Positions 34,389-41,384 of a stretch of 64,000 nt of DNA are shown one piece after another. The translations under genes and the position numbers were made by a program. Within the stretch, counting starts at the first letter, position 1. Every line of letters begins with the position of its first letter. This stretch comes from Pseudomonas grandcourensis (GTDB taxonomy: Bacteria; Pseudomonadota; Gammaproteobacteria; Pseudomonadales; Pseudomonadaceae): NCBI RefSeq assembly GCF_039909015.1, contig NZ_CP150919.1, positions 3,944,501 to 4,008,500 on the forward strand, in the 5' to 3' direction. The notes beneath the pieces are model-generated. The model ran no database searches. It was not told where the DNA came from and saw nothing but the letters and a program-made list of their open reading frames with translations.

Positions 34389-34395
34389 CTATACT
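34389..34395 (+). promoter_or_regulatory. Candidate -10 element CTATACT (sigma-S-like)
   Basis: GGCTATACTGAATT resembles the extended -10 of RpoS promoters and lies about 146 bases before the gene at 34541. The 34226-34540 stretch is the divergent region of the oxidase operon and holds no gene. Confidence 0.3.
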
Positions 34396-34540
34396 GAATT
34401 TTTGATGACGGACGGCAGAGATCGACCGGAAGCGGTCCCAAAGGACGAACCCTGCCCTTGTTTAGTCGTCAAACGTAAGTGATGACCTTGAGCAGGGACG
34501 ATAGCTACACAGTCCAGCAATCCACATGGGAGGTTTCGTC

Positions 34541-34879
34541 ATGAGTGCCCTGACGATCGAAGGCTGGTGCAAACCCAGCAGCGCCCAAAAGTCCACCCCG
34601 ATGGGGGAAGTCCATTTCTATGTCGATGGACCTCTCCATGTCCGCCTGGAGCAGGCCGAAGAGCGCTTGCAGAAGACCCACGAGCCGGAAGCCATGGTCG
34701 ATGTCGACATGGACTCGATGGATTTGATCATGCCCGAGGGATACGCCCCCTTGTCCGACTGCCAGATGCGCGTCTACCTGCAGCACGAACGCGGTCAGTT
34801 CCATCTGGTTGGACACCGAGCGAGTGACGGCAGTTTGATCTACACCAACGCGGTGTTGATTGATCAACTGCTTGAGTAA
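34541..34879 (+). CDS. Small soluble protein of unknown function (112 aa)
   Basis: ATG 34541 has GGGAGG 8 bases upstream. The product MSALTIEGWCKPSSAQKSTP continues with MGEVHFYVDGPLHVRLEQAE and MVDVDMDSMDLIMPEGYAPL, acidic and predicted cytosolic. It is divergent from the oxidase operon. No family is recognised. Confidence 0.55.
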   Translation: MSALTIEGWCKPSSAQKSTPMGEVHFYVDGPLHVRLEQAEERLQKTHEPEAMVDVDMDSMDLIMPEGYAPLSDCQMRVYLQHERGQFHLVGHRASDGSLIYTNAVLIDQLLE

Positions 34880-34893
34880 CGGTTACGCAATTC

Positions 34894-34951
34894 CCGGCAT
34901 CGGAGTTTCTCCGCGGGATAATGTGCGGTGCCGGAAACTCACCGGTCTTTT
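34894..34951 (+). terminator. Candidate terminator after the gene at 34541
   Basis: GAGTTTC (34903-34909) pairs with GAAACTC (34934-34940), and CCGG pairs with CCGG outside it; TCTTTT follows. A second hairpin can form inside the loop. Fair but not perfect rho-independent form. Confidence 0.45.
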
Positions 34952-35230
34952 AAACAGAATTCACTGTGTTACTTCGACCGGTTGAAACTACAGACAGAAG
35001 CGGCCCTTCCCGTCCTGTTAAAACCACCGCGCCTCAGGGACAAGTAACCCCAACCAAAAGCGATCGGTGAAACAGGGCCGCTACTCTCTCCATAAATGGG
35101 GTACTACACCCACCCAACCAGGTGTTTGCCACCAAATTTGAGGAATATTCCCCCCTCCCCCTTTCTCTCGCTTGAAACCCTCGCAAACAGCTTGTTAATT
35201 CATTTGAGTTTTTTCTTCGCCCTATTGAAA

Positions 35231-35246
35231 TGGCTCATTAGTTGCA
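35231..35246 (+). promoter_or_regulatory. Sigma-54 (-24/-12) promoter match
   Basis: TGGCTCATTAGTTGCA carries GG and GC exactly 12 bases apart, as in TGGCACGN4TTGC. It lies about 40 bases upstream of the first micro-ORF of the 35286-35780 series. A sigma-54 promoter needs an enhancer-binding activator, which is not in this window. Confidence 0.5.
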
Positions 35247-35285
35247 CCACCCCTGGTACCCGCAATAGCTGTCGTCCCCGACATC

Positions 35286-35426
35286 ATGGAGACGGCGGGG
35301 CTCGCCAGATTCGGCATGACGCGAGGGGTGAAAAATGAAACGAGCGACACCACCCTGCAGCTCCATCGCCTTGTTGCCCAGGTCAAGCCTGTGGTGCGTG
35401 TTCCACGCAAAAGTGAGGATGGGTGA
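35286..35426 (+). CDS. Micro-ORF (46 aa) coupled to the next small membrane gene
   Basis: The frame from ATG 35286 (METAGLARFGMTRGVKNETS) to TGA 35424-35426 overlaps the next ATG as TGATG. The codon use is Pseudomonas-like at third positions. No strong ribosome site is present at 35286 or at the in-frame ATG 35316. A different frame from ATG 35335 has GAGGGG close upstream, so the reading frame is uncertain. No family is recognised. Confidence 0.35.
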   Translation: METAGLARFGMTRGVKNETSDTTLQLHRLVAQVKPVVRVPRKSEDG

Positions 35427-35581
35427 TGGCTTCCACTAATAAATCAATTGCTCGAATCACCAAGCGACCGATGCCCCTTTATAAGCAGCTCGCTGAGTTG
35501 GGCCTGTTGTTTATCGCGTTGGTGATGACGCTGGTGTTGTCCGTTGTACTGGCGATGGAGTTCACCCTTGGAGTGTTTTGA
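35426..35581 (+). CDS. Small single-span membrane protein (51 aa)
   Basis: ATG 35426 has GAGGA 8 bases upstream. The product begins MASTNKSIARITKRPMPLYK, basic and likely cytoplasmic, then has one long hydrophobic span (LGLLFIALVMTLVLSVVLAM). It is too short for most gene finders. The position downstream of the oxidase genes suggests a respiratory accessory subunit, but that is only a guess. Confidence 0.5.
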   Translation: MASTNKSIARITKRPMPLYKQLAELGLLFIALVMTLVLSVVLAMEFTLGVF

Positions 35582-35684
35582 CGGATGCGTCTTTCACTCA
35601 AATGGCTTGATGATTGCGTGTTGTTCATGGGAGCGCCCGTTTTACCAGGCCCCATGTAAAGAAAGCGGTTATGGGAGGTGTGTC

Positions 35685-35780
35685 ATGTGGAATCAGCCCC
35701 TGATGATTGTGGCGATCTACCTTGCCGTCACCCTCTGCATCGGCTGGATGTGGTCCGCAGCTATCCTGTATTGGCTGTGA
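35685..35780 (+). CDS. Small membrane peptide (31 aa)
   Basis: ATG 35685 has GGGAGG at 35673-35678, a strong ribosome site. The product MWNQPLMIVAIYLAVTLCIG is followed by WMWSAAILYWL: a nearly all-hydrophobic single helix with Trp at both ends. Such peptides are typical small subunits of respiratory oxidases and other membrane complexes. No named family could be assigned. Confidence 0.5.
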   Translation: MWNQPLMIVAIYLAVTLCIGWMWSAAILYWL

Positions 35781-35863
35781 TCCAATGGAAGAAGTGAATC
35801 ACCACCTGATTTTATAAACACACGCGAGCGGCAGCCATGTGTCGGTCAGGTGGGAACCGATGC

Positions 35864-36019
35864 TCAGCCTGTCAAATGGCCCATGGAGGCGTTGACGCCT
35901 GCAATCTCTTGCTCAAGCCAGACCTCGCCCAGGCCTGGCGTTTGCTCGCTCAGTGTCTCCAGGATCAATACTTCAGGGTTGCCGAACTGGTTAAACCGGA
36001 TCGCAGATACCAGGGTCAT
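35864..36019 (-). pseudogene. N-terminal remnant of a quinone oxidoreductase
   Basis: From ATG 36019 (GGAG 4-5 bases upstream) the minus strand reads MTLVSAIRFNQFGNPEVLIL and GEVWLEQEIAGVNASMGHLT then stop. IRFxxFGxPEVL and VRxxxxGVN are hallmarks of the zinc-independent NADPH:quinone reductase N-terminus, which normally runs over 320 aa. Here only 51 residues remain. This indicates truncation, perhaps linked to the nearby IS. Confidence 0.6.
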
Positions 36020-36340
36020 TTCTCCATCAGTCAGAAGCCGTTATCAAATGAGTGGCCTCAGTGTGAGAACTGATCTGGCAATGAACAAGACAGATTGGTT
36101 GCAGGACATTAATGCACCGATTGCAGCAATTTAATCGCGAATAACAGGCGTTACTCTGTGGAGCCTGCGGGGTTCATTGTGATTATGGAGAAACCAAGGG
36201 TTGTAGCCGTGAGTCTGCCCTGGGTTGGTGGCTGCCTTTTGCGTGAGGCAACAGTCGGCCAATAGCGACCGTTCACAAATTACCGCTTTCGCCCCCTAAC
36301 TGCGGTTCCCGGCAGGAAGATACCGGCCAGAAGCAATGGG
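36020..36340. other. Non-coding spacer before the IS110-type element
   Basis: No gene is supported. The stretch includes GTTCACAAATTACCGC and similar spacer sequence and ends at the IS inverted repeat. Confidence 0.35.
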
Positions 36341-36355
36341 ATGGACTCCTCCTCA
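36341..36355 (+). repeat. Left sub-terminal inverted repeat of the IS110-type element
   Basis: ATGGACTCCTCCTCA, exact inverse of 37693-37707. The true IS end lies a few bases outside. Confidence 0.75.
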
Positions 36356-36420
36356 CTTCGGCATCTTGAGTGCCAGACTGAAGGTGCAAACCACAGTCAA
36401 CCGTGAGAAGGAGTCCACAC

Positions 36421-37452
36421 ATGAAGCTTATGCGCATTGGGGTCGACCTGGCCAAGAACGTGTTTCAGATCCACGGAGTGGATTGTCATGAACAACCAAT
36501 CTGGCGGCAGTGCCTGCCGCGCGATCGCTGGCTGCAAACGGTGCTGGAGAAAATCGAACCCGGCTGTGAAATCGGTATGGAGAGTTGCGGTGGAGCCCAT
36601 CATTGGGCGCGACAACTACAGGCACGCGGATTTCGGGTGAGGCTGATCGCGCCTCAGTTCGTCAAACCGTACGTCAAGAGCAACAAGAACGACGCCAACG
36701 ATGCCGAAGCAATCTGTGAAGCCATGAGCCGCCCCAGCATGCGCTTCGTCGCCATCAAGACGATTGAGCAACAGGATATCCAGGCGACGCATCGCATCCG
36801 AGCCGGCTTGATCGAACAGCGGACGGCCAAAGCCAATCAGATCCGTGGGCTGGTTGCCGAGTACGGCCTCGTCGCTCCGAAAGAGTTACTGATGCTACGT
36901 CGTGCCATACCGTGCTGGTTGGAAGAGGCGGATAACGGTTTGACCGTACGCTTTCGTCATTTACTGGATGGCTTGTGGGGCGACCTTCGCACACTGGATG
37001 AACGCGTGGGCGAACTCGACAGCGAGATCTCGGCAATCGCGGCAAGTGAACCAACGGCCGTCCGCTTGCAGCAGCTACGCGGGGTCGGCCCGATGATAGC
37101 CACCGCACTCGTTGCTGCCATTGGTGATGCTCGACAGTTTGCCAATGGCCGGCAGTTAGCCGCCTCGCTAGGCCTGACGCCGAGGCAACACAGCTCCGGC
37201 GGTAAAGATCGACTGCTGGGCATCAGCAAACGTGGCGATGCTTATCTGCGAACGCTGATGATCCACGGTGCACGATCGGCACTACGCACGGCCAAATTCA
37301 AAGACGACCGGCTCAGCCAATGGGCCGTTCGTTTAGCCGAGCGCTCACATCCCAATGTGGCGGCTATTGCGCTCGCCAACAAAACTGCACGCATGGCTTG
37401 GGCGATGCTACGCAACGGCACTGATTACCAACCGGATCGGGCAGCGGCCTGA
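36421..37452 (+). CDS. IS110-family (IS1111 group) DEDD transposase
   Basis: The 343-aa enzyme begins MKLMRIGVDLAKNVFQIHGV, where GVDLAK gives the first catalytic Asp. MESCGGAHHWARQL carries the Glu, and NDANDAEAICEA gives the last two Asp of the DEDD set. The C-terminal domain LRGVGPMIATALVAAIGDA with LGLTPRQHSSGGK and SKRGDAYLRTLMIHGARSAL is the conserved IS116/IS110 half with the catalytic Ser region. The gene looks complete with GAAGGAG upstream, so the element may be active. Confidence 0.93.
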   Translation: MKLMRIGVDLAKNVFQIHGVDCHEQPIWRQCLPRDRWLQTVLEKIEPGCEIGMESCGGAHHWARQLQARGFRVRLIAPQFVKPYVKSNKNDANDAEAICEAMSRPSMRFVAIKTIEQQDIQATHRIRAGLIEQRTAKANQIRGLVAEYGLVAPKELLMLRRAIPCWLEEADNGLTVRFRHLLDGLWGDLRTLDERVGELDSEISAIAASEPTAVRLQQLRGVGPMIATALVAAIGDARQFANGRQLAASLGLTPRQHSSGGKDRLLGISKRGDAYLRTLMIHGARSALRTAKFKDDRLSQWAVRLAERSHPNVAAIALANKTARMAWAMLRNGTDYQPDRAAA

Positions 37453-37692
37453 CCCATTTATCCAAGGAGAAGCACCTCTACACCACGATTGCGAAGCAAC
37501 CCGAACAATGGCAAACCGGTCGAACCGGCGTTGGCAAAACCCTCTAATGACCAGGTGCGTAAAGCACGTAGAAGCAATTGGGAGCCGACGCGCGAATAGC
37601 CCATCATGGCCCTGCATCGAATCGATGCTGAAATCAGAGGCCGAATATACGTGTGCAGTCGGCACGGGCGCCAAAGCGAAGGGGGCTTGCAA
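37453..37692 (+). ncRNA. Putative bridge/seek RNA region of the IS1111-type element
   Basis: The 240 bases between the transposase stop and the right repeat contain no gene. In the IS1111 group the guide RNA that pairs with donor and target DNA is made from this downstream end. The position is known for the family; no secondary structure was verified here. Confidence 0.4.
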
Positions 37693-37707
37693 TGAGGAGG
37701 AGTCCAT
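37693..37707 (-). repeat. Right sub-terminal inverted repeat of the IS110-type element
   Basis: TGAGGAGGAGTCCAT, exact inverse of 36341-36355. Confidence 0.75.
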
Positions 37708-37845
37708 ATACGGTCATTCAGAGCGCAAACTGCTGTAGACCAGGCTGGAAATTTTTGCAAAGAAAAAAGACTCCTCAGCCAATTTCCTCTTTACCTGTCT
37801 ATAACTTCATAGTTTATGGTTTACGCCATGGAACGAGGAAAGGTC

Positions 37846-39021
37846 ATGTATCGCATTTCCGAACTGGCACTAAAGGTGGGTTTGAGCCGTTCAACGCTGC
37901 TCTACTACGAGAAGTTAGGACTGATCTCATCCAGGCGGCAGGCCAATGGTTATCGGGCGTACTCGGAGCATGATCTGCAGCAGCTAAAGTTACTGCAGCA
38001 ACTGCAAGCCGGCGGGCTGACTTTGAAAGAGTGCCAAGCGTGCCTGGATACGCGCATAGACAGGTCATTGTTGCTTGAGCGTTTGCAGGCCTTGGAGCAA
38101 GAGATTGCGGAAAAACAACAATCCAGAGATCTGCTCGCCGCAATGCTGGGGAAGGCCTCCATGCGTGGCTGGCACCAAGCTTTGGAGAGCCAGGCACCAG
38201 GGGCGCATTTGGCCTGGTTGCTGAAGCAAGGCTTCAATGAAAAGCAGGCATTACGCTTGAAGTGGTTATCAAGGGACATGAATGAACATGATCACTATAT
38301 GGCCGATTTCGAGCGAATTTTTGATGGCCTGGATCGCCTGGGGCCGGGCTCTGCTGAAGATACACTGGAGGCCCTCAGTGCGTTACCCGTCGTGCCGCAG
38401 AACCTGCTGGACATCGGCTGCGGCCGAGGTTTGAGCACGTTGTTGTTGGCAACACATACCCAAGGGCTGGTCACCGCTCTGGACAATGATGAGTACAGCC
38501 TGGCCCGCCTGAGGGAAGCGGTCACTACCAATGCGTTGGATCATTGCGTCCGGCTACTGTGCGCCAGCATGACCGAACTGCCGTTTGAACGAAGTTCATT
38601 CGATGCCGTGTGGGCCGAGGGCAGTGCCTACATCATGGGCTTCGGCAACGCCCTGAAAAGCTGGAGACGGTTTATCAAGCCGGAAGGGTTTCTGGTGGTG
38701 AGTGATTTGATCTGGTTCACCGACCAGCCCCATCCTGAGGCGTCTTCGTTCTGGCAGAAAAACTACCCTGACATGACAACTCTTGAGAGTCGAGTGTCCG
38801 GTATTAACTCATTGGGCTATCAAGTCCTGCACAGTTTTCCATTGAGTCTCCACGCTTGGGAAAACTACTTGGCGCCGTTGCGTGAAAAGATTGCCGAGCT
38901 GTCCGTAGAAGGCTTTTCCTCAAAAGCTCTGACAGACATCAAGGACGAGATTGATATCCACGATCGTTTCTTGGATGACTACGGCTATCAGTTTTTCATC
39001 TTGCAGAAAAACAGTGCCTAG
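37846..39021 (+). CDS. MerR-family regulator fused to a class I SAM methyltransferase
   Basis: Residues 1-110 are a MerR DNA-binding domain: YRISELALKVGLSRSTLLYY, GYRAYSEHDLQQLKLLQQLQ and a dimerisation helix. From about residue 175 a SAM-dependent methyltransferase follows with LLDIGCGRGLSTLLLA (motif I), TALDNDEYSLARLREA and a late FDAVWAEGSAYIMGF. ATG 37846 has GAGGAAAGG 7 bases upstream; alternatives at 37828 and 37816 are in frame. Such a fusion could sense a small molecule and methylate it, or use methyl donor binding as a signal. Next gene is the YjhX-type toxin, 46 bases on. Confidence 0.85.
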   Translation: MYRISELALKVGLSRSTLLYYEKLGLISSRRQANGYRAYSEHDLQQLKLLQQLQAGGLTLKECQACLDTRIDRSLLLERLQALEQEIAEKQQSRDLLAAMLGKASMRGWHQALESQAPGAHLAWLLKQGFNEKQALRLKWLSRDMNEHDHYMADFERIFDGLDRLGPGSAEDTLEALSALPVVPQNLLDIGCGRGLSTLLLATHTQGLVTALDNDEYSLARLREAVTTNALDHCVRLLCASMTELPFERSSFDAVWAEGSAYIMGFGNALKSWRRFIKPEGFLVVSDLIWFTDQPHPEASSFWQKNYPDMTTLESRVSGINSLGYQVLHSFPLSLHAWENYLAPLREKIAELSVEGFSSKALTDIKDEIDIHDRFLDDYGYQFFILQKNSA

Positions 39022-39067
39022 CGTCGGCGCAGTACTCACTGCTCCCTGACATTTTTGGGTCGAAACC

Positions 39068-39325
39068 ATGAATATTTCCAAACCGGAACAACGGACGTTG
39101 CACGTCCTCGCAAAAGGCGGCCGCATCTCGCACCAACGCGATGCGTCAGGTCGGATCAGAACAGTCGAACGCTATACCCGAGAAGGTCATGTACTTTCCG
39201 GCTGCACGCTTAGCGTGTTCAACAAGCTCAAGGCCAAGCGTTTACTCAGATCTACAAACGGTCAGCCCTACCGAGTCAACAAGTCAGGGTTGCAGGCAGT
39301 GCGTCCGCAACTGGACAACCGCTAA
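39068..39325 (+). CDS. yjhX: YjhX/TopAI-family toxin
   Basis: The 85-aa protein opens [20 protein letters not shown] and contains [20 protein letters not shown] and [19 protein letters not shown], matching the UPF0386/YjhX family almost along its whole length. In E. coli YjhX (TopAI) inhibits DNA topoisomerase I and is neutralised by the acetyltransferase YjhQ encoded in the same operon. Here the GNAT is encoded 15 bases downstream, but fused to an HD domain. Whether this copy is toxic is not known. Confidence 0.85.
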   Translation: MNISKPEQRTLHVLAKGGRISHQRDASGRIRTVERYTREGHVLSGCTLSVFNKLKAKRLLRSTNGQPYRVNKSGLQAVRPQLDNR

Positions 39326-39340
39326 TAATCGAGACTTCTT

Positions 39341-40564
39341 ATGAACATTAAAACGGTACACGGACGCCTGGAGTTCCGGCGCGAATCGGAGCGACTCAAA
39401 AGCGTTCTTAGAAGTGCCCACACCTCCTCGGGCCGCCAGGAAAGTACCGCTGAGCATAGTTGGCGATTGAGTCTGATGGCTATGGTTTTCGCTGACGAAC
39501 TCAAAGGCCTCGATCTCTTGAAAGTGCTCAAACTCTGCCTCGTTCATGACTTGGGGGAAGCCATAAGCGGAGATATCCCCGCCGTGAACAAGTACGACTT
39601 CCCAGATAAAAGTGAGCAAGAGCGTGCTGACCTCTTACATCTGACTCGCACCTTGGATAAAGGCTTGCAAGCGGAAATATTGTCACTCTGGGAAGACTAC
39701 GAAAATGCAGCGTCCGCAGAGGCCCTCGCGGTCAAGGCACTCGACAAGCTAGAGACGATTCTGCAACACAACCAGGGTATCAACCCACCCGACTTCGATT
39801 ACGCCTTTAACCTGACTTACGGGATTCAATACACCAAGGCAACTGCGCTGTTTGACACATTGCGCGGTCTGATCGATCAAGACACTAGAGAAAAACTCAA
39901 TATGAATCTGAAAATCCAAAACGAGCAACCAGAAAACATCGAGCGCATTGCCGCCCTTACCGTCGCGGCGTTTGAACAGGAAGAGCATTCCAGCCACACC
40001 GAGCACTTGATTGTCGATGCGCTACGCCGCGCCGGAAAATTAACCGTTTCGCTAGTCGCACTAGAGCATGATGAAATCGTTGGGCATGTCGCTTTTTCAC
40101 CGGTCACGGTGTCGTCCGGCGCAACAGGCTGGTACGGGCTCGGGCCAATATCCGTGTGGCCGAACCGGCAGGGCCAAGGTATTGGTTCAACCCTGATGAA
40201 AGCCGCTCTGGCGGAATTGAAAGGCCAAGGGGCAACTGGCTGCGTAGTGTTGGGCGATCCTGGCTACTATGGTCGTTTTGGCTTCAAAGCTCACATTGGT
40301 TTGGAGTTGCCCGGGGTTCCCCACGAGTATTTCCAAGCACTGTCCTTCAGCGGTGATTTGCCAGCAGGCACTGTGCAATACCACGAGTCCTTCGACGCCA
40401 CGGAGTGTAACGTCTGCTTTTGGCTGTGGATTCAACTGGCCAACAACGGCCATTCAATGTCTACAAAACCAGGGGCGAATCAAAGGATGTCCCGACCAGA
40501 CTCGCTCCCCCTGCAGCCCTGCCATACTGTTCAACATGACCAGTGCAACTTTCCGCTTCTTTGA
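39341..40564 (+). CDS. HD-domain phosphohydrolase fused to a YjhQ-like GNAT acetyltransferase
   Basis: Residues 1-185 form a YfbR/HDDC2-type HD domain: RQESTAEHSWRLSLMAM gives the first His, LCLVHDLGEAISGDIP the HD pair with Glu and Asp. From about residue 188 a GNAT starts (MNLKIQNEQPENIERIAALT), with acetyl-CoA motif PNRQGQGIGSTLMKAAL and DPGYYGRFGFKAH. An in-frame ATG at 39902 could give the GNAT alone. The last 55 residues after YHESFDA do not look like GNAT and overlap the next gene, which suggests loss of the original stop. The HD part likely removes phosphates from nucleotides; the GNAT is the expected YjhX antitoxin. Confidence 0.8.
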   Translation: MNIKTVHGRLEFRRESERLKSVLRSAHTSSGRQESTAEHSWRLSLMAMVFADELKGLDLLKVLKLCLVHDLGEAISGDIPAVNKYDFPDKSEQERADLLHLTRTLDKGLQAEILSLWEDYENAASAEALAVKALDKLETILQHNQGINPPDFDYAFNLTYGIQYTKATALFDTLRGLIDQDTREKLNMNLKIQNEQPENIERIAALTVAAFEQEEHSSHTEHLIVDALRRAGKLTVSLVALEHDEIVGHVAFSPVTVSSGATGWYGLGPISVWPNRQGQGIGSTLMKAALAELKGQGATGCVVLGDPGYYGRFGFKAHIGLELPGVPHEYFQALSFSGDLPAGTVQYHESFDATECNVCFWLWIQLANNGHSMSTKPGANQRMSRPDSLPLQPCHTVQHDQCNFPLL

Positions 40565-41276
40565 TGAGCTCAACGATTTCCTGCCGGCCGAACGACGGCG
40601 GCAGCCCTTCACTTGCCAGTGCGCGCAAGGGGCGACGGTCAAGCACATGATCGAGGCGCTCGGGGTGCCGCACACCGAGGTCGAACTGGTGCTGCTCAAC
40701 GGCGAGTCGGTGGGCCTGGAGCGGGTGATCCTCGACAGTGACCGGCTGGCGGTGTATCCCAAGTTCGAAGCGCTGGACATCAGCCCCCTGCTGAAGGTTC
40801 GTGCGCAACCTTCACGGGTGCTGCGTTTCGTCGCCGATGCGCACCTTGGCGGGCTGGCCAGCCTGCTGCGCATGAGCGGCTTCGACACCCTCTACGACAA
40901 TGGCTTCGAGGATGGCGAGATCGCCGAGATCGCTGCGCAGCAAGGGCGAATCGTGCTGACCCGCGACCGCGAACTGCTCAAGCGGCGAATCATCAGTCAC
41001 GGCTGTTATGTGCATGCCCTGAAACCGTCGCTGCAACTGCGCGAACTGTACGAGCGCCTCGACCTGGCGCGCAGTGCGCGGCCATTCAGCCTGTGCCTTC
41101 ATTGCAACCTGCCGCTGCACGAGATCAGCCCGGAACTGGCCCGGACGCAGGTGCCGCCGCGCATTGGCGCCCTCTATTCGCACTTCCTGCGCTGCGACGC
41201 CTGCCAACGGATTTACTGGGAAGGTTCGCACTGGCGCGGCATGTGTGCATTGCTGGCACCGCTGCTGAACCGATAG
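40536..41276 (+). CDS. Mut7-C domain protein with N-terminal ubiquitin-like domain
   Basis: The 246-aa protein has an N-terminal MoaD/ubiquitin-like module (TVKHMIEALGVPHTEVELVL) and a C-terminal Mut7-C part: RFVADAHLGGLASLLRMSGF with an Asp-rich PIN-like active site (TRDRELLKR), then a treble-clef zinc ribbon (CLHCNLPL and CDACQRIYWEGSHW). The C-terminal domain is a predicted RNase fold. ATG 40536 lies inside the tail of the HD-GNAT gene, 29 bases before its stop, so they may be coupled. Known functions in bacteria are few. Confidence 0.85.
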   Translation: MTSATFRFFDELNDFLPAERRRQPFTCQCAQGATVKHMIEALGVPHTEVELVLLNGESVGLERVILDSDRLAVYPKFEALDISPLLKVRAQPSRVLRFVADAHLGGLASLLRMSGFDTLYDNGFEDGEIAEIAAQQGRIVLTRDRELLKRRIISHGCYVHALKPSLQLRELYERLDLARSARPFSLCLHCNLPLHEISPELARTQVPPRIGALYSHFLRCDACQRIYWEGSHWRGMCALLAPLLNR

Positions 41277-41384
41277 CCGCCAGCCCTTGGCGGACAACAA
41301 ATAACAAAATTGCCATGTGCTCCCTTCGTTCCTTCTTGCGTCGCACTGTTCATTGCCCGTTTCCGTACGTCTGGAGTTTTCCCA
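41277..41384. other. Spacer with a small hairpin after the Mut7-C gene
   Basis: CCGCCA and TGGCGG (41277-41282 with 41288-41293) form a 6-base-pair stem directly after the stop. There is no T-run. No Fur-box-like sequence was found ahead of the TonB receptor gene. Confidence 0.3.

Larger units (their letters stand above)
36341..37707 (+). mobile_element. IS110-family (IS1111-type) insertion sequence
   Basis: The element is bounded by a perfect 15-base inverted repeat, ATGGACTCCTCCTCA at 36341-36355 and its inverse at 37693-37707, sub-terminal as expected for the IS1111 group. It holds one intact transposase and a 240-base 3' non-coding end. IS110 elements use a DEDD transposase and, usually, no target duplication. 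Confidence 0.8.
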
